A stretch of DNA of 57,214 nucleotides, from contig JAZNWH010000030.1 of NCBI GenBank assembly GCA_045593265.1, positions 1 through 57,214 on the forward strand. Direction: 5' to 3'. Both the position numbers and the translations under genes were made by a program. Every line of letters starts with the position of its first letter. Position 1 is the stretch's first letter. Below the pieces are notes generated by a model. That model saw only the letters and a program-made list of their open reading frames with translations. It was not told where the DNA came from and made no database searches. The DNA comes from RGIG8497 sp045593265 (lineage in GTDB: Bacteria > Bacillota > Clostridia > RGIG6154). Below are positions 41,245 to 51,300 of this stretch, piece by piece.

Positions 41245-43146
41245 ATGGATATAAACAATGTTGGTGGTATGTATGGAAAAGAGGGCAATTTCTGGAACAA
41301 CATACCCGAGGGCTTTGAGAACTTTGTATGGATTGAATTAATCGGCTTTGATAACGAAAAGACTGATTGTGGCGTAAGTGATTTTTTGAGCAAAACAGGT
41401 TTTGTTCCTGATGGTGTATTTCTCCTTGTTACCAGTGTTGATATTGTAAATACTCATAAAGGTTTAGAAAACGAATATGAGCTTGATGAATATTTTTGCT
41501 CATATGTGGCACACCCCTTTAATGATGAACGCAAAAGACAGTGCTGGACTAATTTTCAGCTTAAAAGACTTGTCGATTCACTCCATAATTACGGTATCGA
41601 AAGCTATATAAGTATGTTTGATTATATGAGTCCAAAAGCAGAATTTAATCGTCCTGAGCTTTATACAAGCTTATGGGTAGACGGAAAAGAAAGTAATCCC
41701 AAGTGTTTGTATATGACAAAGCGTTTTGCTGACGGAACATTTTACGAGGATTTCTTTCTGACAGCATCAGTAAAATTTTTAAGTGATTACGGATTTGACG
41801 GAATACATCTTGCAGATGGCTTATGCCGACCAAGATATCCACTCCAATGGGCAGATATGTCAGATGATATGTTATCCCAGGCAGGAATAGTTATTCCTGA
41901 GGGAGAAAAACGAGATATTTATATCGCTGCACATAAAAGACGTGAATGGATTGAATTTTGCACAAAACGTTGGGGCAAATATTTAGAGAAGGTTATATGC
42001 GGAATACATAATGCAGGCTTTAAGGTTGCTGTAAACAGCTCCTGGACAAAAGACCCTATGGAAGCCGAGTACCGTTTCGGTGTTAATTATAAAGAACTTT
42101 CAAAATTACCTGTTGATTTGTGCGTTGCAGAAAACGGTGCTCCTACACTTTGTATAATAGATACTCAGGCAAATGCAGGGTATGAGCAGAGCTATGAAGA
42201 AAGAAAAACTCTTCACCATGCATTCCGTGCATCTTTGATGCTCACAAGTGTCTGTATGCAGAATACTAAACTTATTCCTCTTTACCCTGTACGAGATACA
42301 GCAGAGCAATATGACGTTATACATCATTTGCCAACAGCTCTTCCCAAACACAGTGCATCTGTATTTTCAAGCTTTGTGTGGGATAAGGACAAATTAAAGC
42401 ATATTATGAACGGTAACACCTTCTGTCTTGGTGATGGTTTAAGTGCCGATAACTGGAGATATTTAAGACTTTGTGCAGACAATGCGTATGTTAAGGATAT
42501 AAAAGATGTTCCCGGTGCAACATTAATCTGGTCTGACGAGAGAAACAAAAACGAAATAGATGCTCTTATATCTTCAAGAACACCTTCAACTCACAGGCTT
42601 TTATCTCTTATTTTAAGAAGAGGTGCGGCAGTTTTTAAAACATCACATATAGATAATCTTGAGTATGTGAGGGGAGATATCCTTGTTACAAATCCCGCAT
42701 TGTTGCCTGAAGATGAGCTTGAAAAAATAAAGAACTATGAAAATGGAAGAATTATATATTTGTCAGCTCAAAAAGATGAAAAGGATTATTCAACAGAAAT
42801 GAATCCTCTGGGAATAGGCTTTCCATATCCTCTGTTCTTTACAGATGCGTCGGAAGAGGCACTTCTTAATTGCGTAAATGAAATAAATGATGGTTTATGT
42901 TATATTTCCGACGCTAAAGAAGAATGTCGTGTTCAGGAAATTGTAACAGGTGAAAAAACCTCACGGTTTATAATAACAAACGACGAATATTATTATACAC
43001 GCCCTAAAATTCATACAGGCAGAAAAATTAAGACTGTTACTGATATAACAAAGGTTATGGGATATAAAGCAAGTATAACCGATGACACTTTCAAGATTTT
43101 AGTTCCCCTTATGGGCGTTTCTATAGCAGAGGTCGAATTTGAATAA
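41245..43146 (+). CDS. Large TIM-barrel, glycoside-hydrolase-like protein of unknown family
   Basis: The 633-residue cytoplasmic protein (no signal peptide) has features of a glycoside-hydrolase-like barrel: YGIESYISMFDYMSPKAEF, a strand-end DYGFDGIHLADGLCRP with a likely acid near residue 190, and NAGFKVAVNSSWTKDP. A beta-rich C-terminal part follows. I could not assign it to a known GH family. It is the last and largest gene in the AraC cluster, 34 bases after the ASRT gene, and ends near a strong terminator. Hydrolase function is inference. Confidence 0.6.
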   Translation: MDINNVGGMYGKEGNFWNNIPEGFENFVWIELIGFDNEKTDCGVSDFLSKTGFVPDGVFLLVTSVDIVNTHKGLENEYELDEYFCSYVAHPFNDERKRQCWTNFQLKRLVDSLHNYGIESYISMFDYMSPKAEFNRPELYTSLWVDGKESNPKCLYMTKRFADGTFYEDFFLTASVKFLSDYGFDGIHLADGLCRPRYPLQWADMSDDMLSQAGIVIPEGEKRDIYIAAHKRREWIEFCTKRWGKYLEKVICGIHNAGFKVAVNSSWTKDPMEAEYRFGVNYKELSKLPVDLCVAENGAPTLCIIDTQANAGYEQSYEERKTLHHAFRASLMLTSVCMQNTKLIPLYPVRDTAEQYDVIHHLPTALPKHSASVFSSFVWDKDKLKHIMNGNTFCLGDGLSADNWRYLRLCADNAYVKDIKDVPGATLIWSDERNKNEIDALISSRTPSTHRLLSLILRRGAAVFKTSHIDNLEYVRGDILVTNPALLPEDELEKIKNYENGRIIYLSAQKDEKDYSTEMNPLGIGFPYPLFFTDASEEALLNCVNEINDGLCYISDAKEECRVQEIVTGEKTSRFIITNDEYYYTRPKIHTGRKIKTVTDITKVMGYKASITDDTFKILVPLMGVSIAEVEFE

Positions 43147-43206
43147 AAGTAAGGCTTGTTGAAAAGCTTTGCCGGCTGTGAGAAAGACTCTAAATTTGAA
43201 CTATAA

Positions 43207-43247
43207 AAAATGATGTATGGTTAAGACTTTTAACCATACATCATTTT
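43207..43247. terminator. Bidirectional terminator after the AraC cluster
   Basis: A perfect 18-bp stem, AAAATGATGTATGGTTAA with its complement (43230-43247), closes on GACTT. It serves the plus-strand cluster and the minus-strand small gene. Confidence 0.92.
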
Positions 43248-43432
43248 GTGTTTTTAGTAAACATTTTCTTTTTAAATGAAATTATTTTAGATGTTTTTTC
43301 GAGGGGTTCGAAAAAACTGCATTTTCCTTTTTCAAGACACCTGATATAGGGACATATAATTGAACGTTTATCGAGATTATAGTTTTCTTTTCCAATTTTA
43401 CACTTTGGACATATTAGGTTTTTAAAAAACAT
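43241..43432 (-). CDS. Small Cys-rich protein (63 residues)
   Basis: The frame has a good AGGAG site ten bases upstream of its ATG and ends inside a terminator. The product contains CPKC, then CPYIRCLEKGKC, five or six cysteines that may bind zinc, and a basic C-terminus. No family was recognised. The ribosome site and terminator support a real gene. Confidence 0.55.
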   Translation of the reverse strand: MFFKNLICPKCKIGKENYNLDKRSIICPYIRCLEKGKCSFFEPLEKTSKIISFKKKMFTKNTK

Positions 43433-43499
43433 ATTGGTTGGTCTCCTTAGTGCATAGTTTAAACGTAAGGGGATGTAAAAAAAGTTTATAAACGCAAAA

Positions 43500-43805
43500 A
43501 GGCTAAAATAAAGGATAACTTAAAAAAATAAACTTGCTAAAACTTATAAAATATATAAGACTTATATCGTTTTTGCGAACGATATTTTCTTTATTAAATT
43601 CGCCTTTCTGCTCGAACGAACTTCGCCTCTCGACGCGTACCTTTGTACGCCTTCGAGTACCCTGACAATGCCTATATACAGGCATTGTCAGCTCAGTTTC
43701 CTATAGCATCGAAAAGCGTAGTTTGCTTTTCGTTAATGCTATGGATGCGAGGAATGCCCAAGAAAACAAGTTTTAAACGAAGTTTGATTGGATGCATTCT
43801 ACCGT
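43500..43805. repeat. Hairpin array, possible decayed repeat or mobile element
   Basis: Three consecutive stems stand out: 43629-43657 (GCGTAC/GTACGC plus CTCG/CGAG), 43662-43691 (perfect 12 bp, CTGACAATGCCT) and 43703-43742 (ATAGCAT plus CGAAAAGC with their complements). No frame is convincing. GCTCAGTT after the second stem recurs before the left direct repeat at 36551-36558, as if the left copy were a deleted version of this stretch. Confidence 0.55.
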
Positions 43806-43839
43806 CGTCCGTTCTAACTCTTTTTTTCCTATCCCCTGA
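43806..43839. repeat. Direct repeat, right copy
   Basis: This copy matches 36559-36590 apart from two extra bases in the central pyrimidine tract. It adjoins the hairpin array and precedes the terminator of the large surface protein gene. Confidence 0.75.
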
Positions 43840-43844
43840 AAACA

Positions 43845-43876
43845 GGGTGTAGATTTATGACAATAAATTTATACCC
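43845..43876 (-). terminator. Possible terminator of the 1432-residue surface protein gene
   Basis: GGGTGTAGATTTAT (43845-43858) pairs with ATAAATTTATACCC (43863-43876), including two G-U pairs, around a four-base loop. It lies 12 bases beyond the stop codon. Confidence 0.6.
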
Positions 43877-43888
43877 CCATAATATTAA

Positions 43889-46800
43889 TTACTTCCAATC
43901 CTCCCATTTGTATTCATAGCCTGCATCGTTCAGCCAATAGTTATGAGTAATTGTTGCTTCTAATACTGTTACATAGTACCACTTATCATTAAAAAGGTCA
44001 TTGTAGGGGTTGAACTCAAGTGATTTTACATAGCTTTCAAGAGGCTTTCTGCCAAGCAGTTTATTTATAACTGTCATAACCTCTGCACGTGTGATATTAT
44101 TTTCAGGCTTATATGTCTTATCGGGGTAACCTTCAATCAGACCACTGTTTGTTAAAGCTAAGATTTCGTTATAAGCCCAGTGGGTTTCCGGTAAATCTGC
44201 AAACGGATTTTTGATATTGGCATTTTTTATTCCTGCGAACCTGAAAATGAGTGCTGCAAATTCAGCTCTTGACAAATTTCTTGAGGGTTTAAATTCACCA
44301 TCAGGGTATCCGTAAACAATTTTTTTGTCTGCCATATATTCAATATCGTGTGCAGACCAGCGTCCGGCTTTAACATCGGGGAAAGCGTCGCCTGTTGCAA
44401 TAAATGGCTTTTCATATTCGTGGTTTGTTATACGATAAAGAATAGATGTAATTTCTTCTCTTGTAATATCGCCTTCAGGTTGAACACTACCGTCGGGATA
44501 ACCATTTATGTATCCTATATGCGTGGGATGCTCATTTCCGAAAATATCTTTTGTATATTTTCTTGTGTTGTCAACAACTTTGGTGCCGCCTCCACCTCCC
44601 CCGCCACCGATGACGGTTGTTGATGGAATAGTATATGTGTAGTTTCCAACTCTTCCATATACACCGTATGGGCAGTTTGCTTTATCGTTATTGCTGCAAG
44701 ATATACATTCTTGTTTTCCACACGCACTAAAATAAACAGCTTTGATATTTGTCAGTTCGGTTATCTTAAGTTCAGTTTCACCGAAAATATATTCTTTTCT
44801 GTTTTCTGAATCTGTTTTAGGGTCATTTCCGTTTAAAGTATAGTATAAAATTACATTTTCGTCTGCGGTATATATATCTTCAACAAAACCATAGGTGGTA
44901 TTTTTAGGTTGTTCTGTACCGGTAAGTGTTGTTTTTGGAACACCTAATTCTACAAATTCAAAAGCAAAGATTTCATTGCTTCCCGAAATTACAGAACCAT
45001 TCTTTTTTAAACGCGCTTCAATTGTCAGTTCACGCATTTCACTTGATGGAATTATCGGAGTATTGTTATAAACGGTTTCATCAACTGTTATTCTGGTTCC
45101 GTCTTTTAAAGTGTATGTATATTTATAATATATTTGAGCGCTTTTGTTAGAGGTGTCGAGTTCTATTCCCTTTGAGTAGGGGAGTAAAACTACTTCATCT
45201 GACGAAAATCTTATTTTGTTTTTATAAGGGCTGTCCTTTTTGATGTAAACATTTCCTGTTTCGATGCCGGTATCAATAAAATAGTGTTCTATAGTATGAC
45301 TGCTTTGTCTGTTGTTATTATCTGCATCTACAATGTAAGCATCGATAACTGCCATATCACTAACTAAAATTTTATTTCCTCTAACATAGGTATCATAATT
45401 ATCCTTATCACCTATAGTCCTGAAATAGATATAATAATTTCTGTCATTTGGTGTTCTTTCATCAAGAGTAATTTCCACCATCTGCGACTCTGTATATATA
45501 CCCGAAATTGGTTTTATTACTGGTGGCAATGGCTTAAAAGTATATACATACGTTGTCATAATACTCTTTTCACCATTTTTAACTGCCCATGCTTGTAACA
45601 CAGTATCTTCAATAAGAGAAATAGTTCCGTTATACAGCTTAGCCTGTCCGTAATTTTCTCTATACCATATTTCTGCACCGGCATCTTCATTTGCTAAAGA
45701 TACTTTAAGCAAAGCACCATCAACAAACGCTTCGTCATATTGTCCTGATGGCTTGTCAGAATATGGTGCATTTACGTTGATTAACATTTCAGGTTCAAGC
45801 ACACGATATTCAAAGATACTCATATCGCTTTTATTTCCGTATATATCCACAGCGATTGCTTTTATAATGGTATTATCATTGACAGGAATTTCATATCCCG
45901 GTGTATACAGATTTGAGTCTGTAATTTCAGGATCACTTGGGAAAGTTCCATCCCTTGATACAGTGTAATAAATTTTAGTTGTGTCAGCAACTTTGGTAAA
46001 TTGAGTTGAAAAGCTGTCCGTTGGTTCTTGTTTTGAATATATTCCCTGTGCTAATGTAACATTTGGTTTTGATGGTTTAATGTGCAGAATTTCATATGCT
46101 TTTGTTACTACATCTGAATAAACACCATTTTTTTCCGTAACTGCAGAAATAATTGTATTTTCGGTAATTTCTATTTCTTCAAAATCCCCGCTTGCTGCAA
46201 CTCTTGTACTGCTGTTGGTTGGATTTGTTCCGTCAAGGGTATAATAAATAATTTCGTCAGTTTGCTTGTATGTTAAAAAAACAGAAGCTGTTACAGTATT
46301 GTTAAATTGTGTTGAATACGGAGAAATTTCAGGTGCTTTTGGTGTTACTTTATAAGTAAATGAATAAGTCCTGTCGCCAAGCATATTTCCCTGAGCATCA
46401 GTTGCATAAGCTGTAATTGTAGAATCTTTATTAATTATAATAGATGTATTATCATAATCAATAAAATCTCCGTCATCTATTTTGTATTTGATTTTATAGT
46501 CAGGATTTTGTGTAAATAATGTAACATCAACTGAATTTTCGTACACTCCTGATGGCTTAAACGCATCTACCGCAAAATCATTTTCATTTTCTACATCATA
46601 ATGATAAATTGTTACGTCGCTGTATGTTTCTCCTGATAATGCTACAGCTTTAATTGTTGTATCACTATATACAGTGATGGGGGCTGTGTAGACAATTCCG
46701 TTTGTTAATGGATTTGTACCGTCTTTTGTGTAAAGAATTGTTGCACCGGGGGTAGGGCATGTAAGTTCTACATCAGTTGTCGCAGTGAGAGTTTTTATTC

Positions 46801-48187
46801 CGCCCTCAATACCGGGAATTGCCTTTACTGTTTCCGGCTGAATTTTTATTTTATATTCGGAAAGACGGCTGAAATGCTCACCTGTAGCATCTGCTTTTTT
46901 GGTAAGCAGTCTTAAATTACAGCTTTGATTTACAGGCAGGCTGTATTTGTTATCCTGACCCTTTTCAATTTTCACCCAACCAAATTGCGGATTGTCATTG
47001 TCAGGGGAGATTGACGGATTTTCAACTGAAACACTTTCTGAAAAAGTGTAATACAGTTCGCAGGAATTTGATAATTGTCCATCATTCCACAAATCACCAT
47101 CTTTTACGAATGCAGTAAAAGGAGTTGGGGATGTATGTATGTTATTATATAAATTACCATTTTCGTCGAACAGATATGGTCGTTCAGGAATTATAATGTA
47201 AGTAAAGGTTACCTTGTTGCTCTCGTTTTTATTACCTGTTTGATATTTTGCCCAGCAGGTAATTTTTGTATCCGTCGTAATATCTGTTATTGTTATAGGC
47301 GAAGGTCCTGAAAATTCTTCACTAACAGTATCGCCTATAGTTTTGAAATAATGGATATCGCATTTTTCACTTGGAGTTGAAAGTGTAATTCCATCTTTAA
47401 TTTCACTCAAAGCATAACGTCCCTCATGGGGATAAGCAGATGGTGCATAGGGATTAAGCTTATCAACAATGTTAATTGTGTGTCTGCCACCGTTTTCCTC
47501 CTGAAAATCAAACACAGGCAGATTTTGATTATCATTTGTGGAAACCTGAGAAAACAAAGTTAAATCGTATGGCGGCGGCATATTTATATCATTTGCACTA
47601 AATCCTACAGAATTAATTGATATGTACACCTCTGTGCTTCCTGTTTTTTTAGGTTGAAGCGGCAGAGCACATAAATCATACCATGTATTTTCCTGACCGT
47701 CAGGAAATTTCATACCGAATAAAAAGACAAGTGCACTGGCACAACAAAGCTGGTCATTAATTTTTTCTACAGAGTTTTCAGAAACCCAGTAGGAAGGCTG
47801 ATCGTTTTCATCGTCTTCATCGCCTTCTGTAGAACCGGCTTCCTGTGGTATTTTATAGTTGATAGGATTTGTTTGGGAGTATGTGAAAAATTCAGGGTTA
47901 AAATATATACTTACAGCATATCCTGTAAGGGCATAATCTACATTGTCAACTGATTTGTTTGGTGTATCAACAGCAAGGTAAACATTTGCCTGTTCGCCCA
48001 TATAAACGGTTGATGATGTTTTTGCATAATCCTCAATAGCCGGATTTTTATCTCCGGAATGAAGATAGACTCTCCTGACATTTCCATCACCCGATGAAGC
48101 AAAAGATATGTTAGAAGGTAAAGCTGACAAAATAACAGAAAATAATAAGAAGAGTACTCCTATTTTCTTTATTCCTTTTATTTTCAT
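43889..48187 (-). CDS. Large SLH-anchored surface protein with chitobiase-C-type repeats
   Basis: The 1432-residue secreted protein begins with a signal peptide (KKIGVLFLLFSVILSALPS, cleavage near SFA-SS). Residues about 35-225 look like a cohesin-like beta-sandwich (ANVYLAVDTPNK, GYAVSIYFNPEFFTYS). The middle holds about eight repeats of the CHB_HEX_C type, with recurring motifs such as ILYTKDGTNPLTNG and IIYYTLDGTNPTNSST. A Cys-rich patch (CGKQECISC) and a glycine run precede three C-terminal SLH motifs (GYPDGSVQP, GYPDGEFKP, GYPDKTYKP), which would bind the secondary cell wall polymer. It is probably a wall-bound adhesin or scaffold. Confidence 0.88.
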   Translation of the reverse strand: MKIKGIKKIGVLFLLFSVILSALPSNISFASSGDGNVRRVYLHSGDKNPAIEDYAKTSSTVYMGEQANVYLAVDTPNKSVDNVDYALTGYAVSIYFNPEFFTYSQTNPINYKIPQEAGSTEGDEDDENDQPSYWVSENSVEKINDQLCCASALVFLFGMKFPDGQENTWYDLCALPLQPKKTGSTEVYISINSVGFSANDINMPPPYDLTLFSQVSTNDNQNLPVFDFQEENGGRHTINIVDKLNPYAPSAYPHEGRYALSEIKDGITLSTPSEKCDIHYFKTIGDTVSEEFSGPSPITITDITTDTKITCWAKYQTGNKNESNKVTFTYIIIPERPYLFDENGNLYNNIHTSPTPFTAFVKDGDLWNDGQLSNSCELYYTFSESVSVENPSISPDNDNPQFGWVKIEKGQDNKYSLPVNQSCNLRLLTKKADATGEHFSRLSEYKIKIQPETVKAIPGIEGGIKTLTATTDVELTCPTPGATILYTKDGTNPLTNGIVYTAPITVYSDTTIKAVALSGETYSDVTIYHYDVENENDFAVDAFKPSGVYENSVDVTLFTQNPDYKIKYKIDDGDFIDYDNTSIIINKDSTITAYATDAQGNMLGDRTYSFTYKVTPKAPEISPYSTQFNNTVTASVFLTYKQTDEIIYYTLDGTNPTNSSTRVAASGDFEEIEITENTIISAVTEKNGVYSDVVTKAYEILHIKPSKPNVTLAQGIYSKQEPTDSFSTQFTKVADTTKIYYTVSRDGTFPSDPEITDSNLYTPGYEIPVNDNTIIKAIAVDIYGNKSDMSIFEYRVLEPEMLINVNAPYSDKPSGQYDEAFVDGALLKVSLANEDAGAEIWYRENYGQAKLYNGTISLIEDTVLQAWAVKNGEKSIMTTYVYTFKPLPPVIKPISGIYTESQMVEITLDERTPNDRNYYIYFRTIGDKDNYDTYVRGNKILVSDMAVIDAYIVDADNNNRQSSHTIEHYFIDTGIETGNVYIKKDSPYKNKIRFSSDEVVLLPYSKGIELDTSNKSAQIYYKYTYTLKDGTRITVDETVYNNTPIIPSSEMRELTIEARLKKNGSVISGSNEIFAFEFVELGVPKTTLTGTEQPKNTTYGFVEDIYTADENVILYYTLNGNDPKTDSENRKEYIFGETELKITELTNIKAVYFSACGKQECISCSNNDKANCPYGVYGRVGNYTYTIPSTTVIGGGGGGGGTKVVDNTRKYTKDIFGNEHPTHIGYINGYPDGSVQPEGDITREEITSILYRITNHEYEKPFIATGDAFPDVKAGRWSAHDIEYMADKKIVYGYPDGEFKPSRNLSRAEFAALIFRFAGIKNANIKNPFADLPETHWAYNEILALTNSGLIEGYPDKTYKPENNITRAEVMTVINKLLGRKPLESYVKSLEFNPYNDLFNDKWYYVTVLEATITHNYWLNDAGYEYKWEDWK

Positions 48188-48241
48188 AATGTAAATCCAA
48201 CCTTTCGAATATTATGTATATTTTTATTAGTATTTCTCAAT

Positions 48242-48300
48242 CAAAGCACATAGAGTTCCTATATGCTTTGATTGAGAGAGGAGCCGAGGCTCCTCGTCTC
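48242..48300. repeat. Paired hairpin element, copy 1
   Basis: TCAAAGCA ... TGCTTTGA (outer stem CAATCAAAGCA with TGCTTTGATTG, 48239-48274) is followed at once by a second stem GAGGAGCC/GGCTCCTC (48278-48285, 48288-48295) with an outer GAGA/TCTC. Its arrangement matches the copy at 52757-52829. Confidence 0.6.
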
Positions 48301-48313
48301 TAATTTTGCTTTT

Positions 48314-51300
48314 TTATTTACCCCAAACTTTGGCGTCAAGTATCATAGCTGCATCTTTGTAGTTAATTAATCCATCACGGTTAAGGTCATACTGTGCATA
48401 TTTGCTTGCAGCATTTGTGTTGATACCCTCTGTGAAAGCATAAGATAAAAGAACAGATAAGTCATAAGCATTTACTGTGTTGTCTTTAACGATATCACCT
48501 GCAAGGAAGGTAATTGTTGCTTTAGCTTCAGGTTCTGTTTCACCGTCTTTAATAATTAAAGCACCATTATCCTTGTAGTTGTTCCAAACGATCATTGTTT
48601 TATCTGCATCAAGGTCAACAGTTTTAGTAAATGTTCTGTAGCCTGCACCTTCGATTTTTACTGTGTATGTCTTATACTTAGGAAGGTTTACACTTACAGT
48701 ATACTTATCGTCTGTGATTGTAGCATTATCTGCATGATTTTTACCAAGAACAAATTCTTTTACTATACCATAATCCTGTTCTGAAACAGTAATCTTCATA
48801 TCCTGATAATTGAAGTCATTATCTTCTATAGCCTTAGGGAAGGTTACTTCAACAGTAAGTTCCTGCTTAGGTACATCTTTTTCATAGGTAACGCTTCCGC
48901 CTGTCAAAGCGATATGAATATTCTTGGTTTCGTTAGGTGTTACGTTTGTGTCAAGGTATGATGTAGCTGCACCGTCATCTGTATTGATAACTGAATTTAC
49001 TGTATAAGTACCTACAGTCCATTTGATAGGATCTGTTGTGAAACCACTGATTGTAAGCTTACCAACTGTAACGCTTTCACCACTCTTTGTGTCAGCAAGT
49101 GCCTGGTTGCTTGCAGACTTTAATGTGAACAGATAGCTGTCAGCATCATTTGTAACGATAAAGTCATTTGCACCTTCAACGAGGAAGTTAACACCACTCA
49201 TTTCTGCTGCTGTAATATCCATCTGTGCTGATACAAGACCGAAGATATCCTTGGTGTCTGTGCTTTTGATAACGATGTCGTAAACTGTGTTATTTTCATT
49301 TTCTTCGCTTACAACAAATTTAACTTCAGCTTTTTCACACATTGTTGCAGGTGCGTTAACACTTAACAACTGGTATCCGATTGTGAAAGGTGAGAAACCA
49401 TCTGTTTCAAACACAACACATTTGTCTTCAATTTTATATTCAGTGATAAGTTCTCCGTCGTGTAAAATGGTGATAGGTTTTGTTGTATCTGCATTTTCAG
49501 GAAGCTTTACTTTTACAGTAAAGGTTGTTCCGTCAGCAACATCAACATCCTTTGTTACGCCATCATATGTGTGCTTTAATGAAATGTCAAGGTCAAGTGT
49601 TGCAGCAGCTTCGTTATATGCTGTGTTTTTGTGTTCAACAACAACCTCGTATGTTCCCTGTGTACCGTCATAGCTTTCTAATACATGGCTTACAAGTTCA
49701 GGAACAGTTACTTCAATTCCTTCATCAATGTCGGTTGTAATTACCTCTGTTTCGCCGGTCTTAAATGTTTCGTCATCTACTTTTGTAATTTCGTTAATTT
49801 TTGCATCTTCGTTATTTGTAATTTTAATGACATCATTTTTTTCTGCCGCATCCATTGCTTCTGTAATTGTCCAATATTTTTCACCGTTAATGTCAGCAGC
49901 AGGAAGAACAAAATCAGAATCTGCGTCAATAGCATCTGCTTTGATTGAGTTTACTAAAGTTTCATCAAGTGTGTTGCCTTTAGCAACAACAGATAATTTG
50001 TTAGGAATTGTATAAGAAGTAATCGTTACATTGCCACCGGTTACTGTGTTGTTATTAAACTCAATTGTATCAGTAGCACTAATACCAACAGATGCATTTG
50101 TAAACTTATTTCCTGTAACAGTTACTGTTTTTACATCCTTAGCATTTTCATTATCGGTAATGCCTTTTCTCCAGTCTATAAATTCTGAGTTTGTTATAGA
50201 AATTTGTGCATCAGCTTCAAAAGGAGCACTGCCGGATTCACCAAAGATTATAGCTCTTGTGTTTGTATATGCTTTGTTACCAATAAATGTGCAGTTATCA
50301 ACAGTTAAATTACCTTTCGCAGAAATTGCACGAAGTCTTGGACTCCAGCCTGAAATAGCCTCGCTTAAATCAATAGTAAGGTCTCTAACAGTTGCATCAT
50401 CTTCAAATCTGAAAACAGAAAGATAGTTGAAACCGTCGCTGATTTCACCTGTTACTTTAATGATATTATCGTTACCATTTATTGTAACAGGAACAGTGAT
50501 TTTAGCACCTGTATTGCGATTATCCCATTTGTAATCAATTGTAATTGTGTCAAGAATGTCAACAACATTATTTTCGTTTGTGATTGCCTTTAATGCTTCT
50601 TCAAGAGTTTTGTAATAGGTATTACCTGTTTTTGCTTTTGCAGGGAAATAGATTCCTGTTTTGCCACTTTCGTTTACAACAGTGTTGTTTTCAAGTGTAG
50701 CTTTAGGAGCTGCAGCAATATTTAAAACACTACTTCCACTTGATGTGAAACTATTATTTTTGATAACAAGGTTTGCATCAGCTTTAGCTGTTGCAATTTG
50801 AATAGCATTCCATGCTACATTTGAAACTGTATTGCCTTCAAATAAAACATTACCTGTAATACTCTTAAGAACAACACCGGAGTTGTTAGATCCTGTTACA
50901 CCATCAATAACATTATTAGTAAACGTAAAGTTTTCGATGTATTCATTGTCTTCAGAAGCAAGGTTCATATGTATGGCTGCCATACTTGCTGTGTTTACAA
51001 TGTTAATGAATTTGTTATTATCGAATACAATATCTTTATAAATTACATCACCGTTTCTTACACCGCCGAGAACAAATCTTGAATTATCAAAAGTTGTGTT
51101 CTTGATAGTTAAACCCTGATAGTTAACAGAATTTCCGTCAATTGCATTGATTGTTGTATCTTTAACAACAGCAGTTTCCTGACCATCAATTGTAAGATTT
51201 GTAATTGTTGCAGGAAGCTTAATGGCGCCTTCGTTGATTGTTCCAATAAGGTAGATTGTGTCGCCCGCAACTGCTGAATCTATAGCAGCTTTGAGTGTTG

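Noticed and set aside
43503..43685. 60-codon minus-strand frame in the hairpin array
   Set aside because: It reads through two strong stems, lacks a ribosome site, and the composition is not protein-like.
43889..48187. Internal repeats of the surface protein considered as a CRISPR-like or DNA repeat array
   Set aside because: The repeats are diverged protein domains in frame, with no identical DNA repeat and no regular spacers.
49287..50426. Several long plus-strand frames opposite the dockerin protein
   Set aside because: All are antisense to a clear coding gene with signal peptide and domains.
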